From: Agelaius tricolor
Lineage: Eukaryota > Chordata > Aves > Passeriformes > Icteridae
Direction of reading: 5' to 3'
DNA length: 64,000 nucleotides
NCBI GenBank assembly: GCA_023055355.1
Contig: JALJCS010000001.1
Location: forward strand, 54,751,381 to 54,815,380
Both the position numbers and the translations under genes were made by a program. The notes below the pieces were generated by a model. That model had not been told where the DNA came from. It was given only the letters and a program-made list of their open reading frames with translations, and did no database searches. Shown here piece after piece: positions 60,641-64,000 of the stretch; the first letter of the stretch is position 1, and each line of letters opens with the position of its first letter.

Positions 60641-63389
60641 AGAAGTTAAAAAAAAAAAAAAAAAGGAAAATCCACTTTTGTTGTTTTTAATGTTTTCTGT
60701 ACAACTTCCGTGACGGTCATGTTTCCTCTCCTTCCCATTTGGAGATGCCACTGTGAGTGATACTTAAACTCATGAAGCTGTTTCATATTTTTATGTCCAG
60801 TCTATCACCGTAGACCCGTGGTCCTCATGGTGTTCCATGTTGACCCTCCTAGCCCTCCCCAAGCATGGTAAGGTCGATTTCTGGTGACTTGTTCACTGTA
60901 TGAGACAGGACACAGGCGATTGCTTAATTTTTAATGTTACCTCAACCATTTGAAATTGGCCCTACTTTGATCACAAGACAAGCACAGGCCTCTGGGGGGC
61001 CCTTTACACCTCAATTACTCTATAAATCTCTAGTTATTTGTACTGTGGGATGTGTGGTCTGACTGTACTGATGCTGTAGCCATGGCTATCACTGGATGAC
61101 AGAAAGTAGGCCTCAGACCTGGATTATCTGAGACAGAGCTAAAGCTCCTAATATCACTGTTCCTTGGTTCTCTTAGGTACAGTGAAGGACAATCTAGAAC
61201 AGCAGATTTTCCTGCCTTTTCAAATGTGCAGGCTTACTCCATGGTTCTAATACAATTATGCAGACATATCCCAACATCTCCCTCATGGCATTGCATTTCC
61301 AGTGATCTGTGTGTTGTGGGGCTGCACTCCGTGCACCTGCTATCATATTGTTTGCTCCAGGTGATGTAAGGAGAGCTGCGAGTAAGAGGAAATAACTTCA
61401 GATGTGTGTCTTTCCTCTTACTGATCATACACCTTGCCATTTTCCTACCATCCCTTTCTCCTTCAGGCATGTAAAGCTCCTCTGGGAAAGCACTGGCCAC
61501 TGCCCAAGACAGCATGCTAGAGTAGATGAAGTGACAGCCTAATGCATTTAAACAACATCTAGGTAAGAACTGAATCCAAAGTAGAATTTAGAAAGCAGCC
61601 CTAAAGGCACACTCACTGTTTTTTTCTCTATTAAAATCCAGGAAAGGAAAGCCTGCTTTTAGTTAATTCTCAGTCTTCAGAGTTTTGCACTGTAGGAGAA
61701 ATAAATGGCTGGTAACCAAAGCTGGTATATGCCACTGGGGAGCGACACAAACATAATTCTATATGTTTATTTATACAGCAGCTGCTTTCCATAGGCCACT
61801 CTCTGGCCTCAGAAACAAAGATGGATGAATCACATTGTTTCAACACAGTGAAAGAAATATAAATTGGATTGCAGTTTTTCTTCACATAGTTTGTCCCTAT
61901 AGTTATTAGCCCAAAATCTGGAACATGTGTATATCTCCTGAAAAAGAGACAAACTGCATAGACAAAACCACTGGCCATTGAACAATAACCTGTAGTTGCA
62001 TAAAAATGAAGTATTTTCCATTCACTTTTGTGTAAACTACATTATGCTAACTTTGCATCACAGCCTCTTTAAACAGAGATTAAAAGGTACGGTCCTTGAG
62101 CTGTACGGTTGTTTAGACACCATAGAAAAATTTCACGAGTGGGACAGGAAGAGATAAAATCATTCTGCAAAGGCCATAAGTAAAATCAATGATTTTTATA
62201 TGTTTGCTGGAGTGTGTGCCAGTGTGTTTTTGCCTGAATTCTGACTGGTGGGTGTGGGGATCAGGAGGTTCTTCCCAAGGAATAGCATGGCTGCTAGGTG
62301 AAACAAAGACTTTCCACTTTTCTGTATAAGAAACTCTCCAAAGATGAAAAGGAGATGTAATGGGTTTATAAATTGGGTAATTCCAGAAGAGTATATTTGT
62401 GAAGACCATGCCATTGAGTTTCCATGGATAGAAAATCTACTGTTGGCAGAATCAGCAAACAGCTGGAAAATTTCAGAAAAAAAGTTTTTCATTAAAAAGT
62501 ATAGATCGATTGAGATGGACATCTTTTGTGGAATTATACTTCTTCTGAAAAAACTTCCACCGCATAAGATTTCCAACAACAGAGTGGATTTTTTTTGTCT
62601 CTTTTCACACTGGGGTGGCAGAGATAATTTCTTCTGCCATCCTTAGCATACATGATCTTAGGGCTCTCATCTGGTACAGGTTCCTCCTCTGCCTAATTCC
62701 ATCTCAGCTGTGAACTTTGGATGCTAGTTTCATATGGGAATAAAAGCAGGTCTTGTGCCAGGGCATTTTCATGTTCCACTTCAAAGAAGGGGAAAGAAAG
62801 AAGGTGTACAGATCAGTGCTTATGCTGTTAGTAAGGAATTTGAGTCCTTATTCTCCTGTTTCCTAGCTACAACTATTATTATAGAAACCTAGAAGATTTC
62901 TGATTTATCTCAGATATTCTCACTGGGCAGGGAAACGACTTTTTTTGTCCATTAACACTTCAGGAAGTTCCAAAGATGTGCTGATTGAACAGGATGTCCC
63001 AGTGTCCTTTCCTTTGCCATTGTATAAAAGCATGATTTTATAACTCAAGAAAGCCTATCTGTCCCCTACATAAAAAATAGGAAAGGGAATAATAAGTTAC
63101 CATGGAATTGGATCCACAAATGCCCTGTTATAGTTATTTGAAACTACTCAAACGATTCTGTGCTTGAGAGAGATGGAGGTGCAGTGTAGTCAACCATATC
63201 ACAGGGACACAACCCAAAAGAGATGTTTATGAAAGAAAAAACTGCAAGTAAGAAAAACATGTTTTCAGAAATCAACATGAAAACAGAATCTGCTATAATC
63301 ATCCTGAAAGGGACAGATATTGGCTTTCCACCCTCAGCTTGTCTGGCCTGTTCTGTCTCTGAATGCTGAAGCTCACAATGCTTTTTTCC
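60641..63389. other. Unique noncoding DNA, no gene seen
   Basis: A 17-A run at 60648-60664 opens the stretch. Frames at 62196-62579 minus (127 codons) and 62344-62646 plus (100 codons) overlap antisense to each other in stop-poor DNA, and neither resembles a known protein. No repeat family is seen. Confidence 0.5.
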
Positions 63390-63720
63390 CCTCCAATTTC
63401 AGAAGTGTCAGACAGGAGACACACTGCCAGTGAAAAAACTTATACTGATCTCTTGTTAGCTAACTGCGGTGTTTTGTTTCACAGTTACATGTCTGCACAA
63501 GCCGTCATTGTGTCAGTCATAATTACCACCTATTCAGTGGCTCCCTTCAGGTTTCATCACCTTTGCAGTATTAAGCAGCCAGCTGCAGGAAGCAGTCGGC
63601 TGCCCTGGAGCAGCAACCGTCAGCCTCTGGATTTCAGGGTATAATTGCTGCCTGAGTGCAAACAACTCCCTCCTTCCCGCATAAAACACCCAATTCACTC
63701 CTTTTTCCTTTTTTATTTGG
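63390..63720. promoter_or_regulatory. Candidate conserved regulatory element (noncoding)
   Basis: Balanced-composition, repeat-free sequence with E-box and homeodomain-like words (ccagctgcaggaagc near 63580, ataattaccacc near 63520, gtataattgc near 63640). A 93-codon plus frame crosses it without a recognisable product. Conserved noncoding DNA is one possibility and an unrecognised exon another. Confidence 0.22.
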
Positions 63721-64000
63721 CAGAGATCAGAGCCCCATCAAATGCACTTTTTGCCCAGCATAAGAAGACAGATCCTCTCTTCTGCAGGGACAGCACAGCA
63801 TGGACAGGATGGGGGATGGTAGCTACATGTCTGTGCCACCATGTGCCACACATGAAAATGTGGCCCAGCACTCCTAATTGGGAAGTGGCTCCAAGTGGCT
63901 GTAAACCCCTTTTTCTCTCTACTGTGAAACAATTGAGCTTACTTCTAGCACGGAAGTCTAACTGCAACAACCTTGATGACCCTCAGATGCGGGAGATTAC
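63721..64000. other. Unique noncoding DNA at window edge
   Basis: No gene, repeat or exon is recognised. Overlapping minus frames (63713-63970) give no known product. A gene could start beyond the edge, but nothing here indicates it. Confidence 0.4.

Noticed and set aside
1..64000. CRISPR array, tRNA, rRNA or bacterial defence/mobile system
   Set aside because: No spaced direct repeats, no cloverleaf-type boxes and no dense coding were seen; composition and CR1 copies indicate vertebrate DNA.

Overview
This window reads as vertebrate nuclear DNA, most likely from a bird and plausibly a songbird. It is AT-rich and CpG-poor, with no operons or dense coding. The only repeats I can assign to a known family with confidence are CR1-type LINE fragments with the bird-like 3' end (a 'cattctatgatt' tail, or its complement near 'gaatcaggttgg'). 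I saw no SINE and no full-length element. The species assignment is inference from the CR1 style and the low repeat density; a crocodilian or turtle cannot be excluded.

I find no supportable protein-coding gene, tRNA, rRNA, CRISPR array or bacterial-type system. The open frames present are of the length expected by chance, lie in simple or tandem repeats, or are antisense to CR1. The window is best described as intergenic DNA or the interior of a very large intron.

Layout: 1-9932 is unique noncoding sequence that starts with a purine-rich tract. 9933-10302 is a plus-strand CR1 3' fragment. 10303-15830 is unique sequence with two GC-richer patches. 15831-16510 is a GC-rich island built around a 15-bp minisatellite (16072-16326). 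16511-18300 is a purine-rich, strand-asymmetric tract. 18301-31440 is unique, apart from an old LINE reverse-transcriptase remnant near 25650-25990 and short microsatellites. 31441-31958 is a minus-strand CR1. 31959-46320 is unique and contains several A/T-motif-rich stretches that look like candidate conserved regulatory DNA (near 34.3, 38.2 and 40.5 kb), plus a short CR1 tail at 39.25 kb. 46321-47820, possibly to about 48310, is a badly decayed Ty3/gypsy-type retrotransposon pol relic. 48311-64000 is unique sequence with one more CR1 (52655-52866) and further candidate regulatory stretches near 56.5, 60.4 and 63.5 kb.

The most interesting content is the Ty3/gypsy relic. RT-connection, RNase H, integrase zinc-region and integrase core fragments appear in the canonical order on one strand, scattered over three frames and broken by stops. 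Such elements are uncommon in bird genomes. The second is the LINE relic at 25.7 kb, which is visible only at protein level. The third is the 15-bp minisatellite, which has a 105-bp higher-order period and G-quadruplex-compatible spacing. No gene-gene cooperation can be described, because no functional gene is visible.
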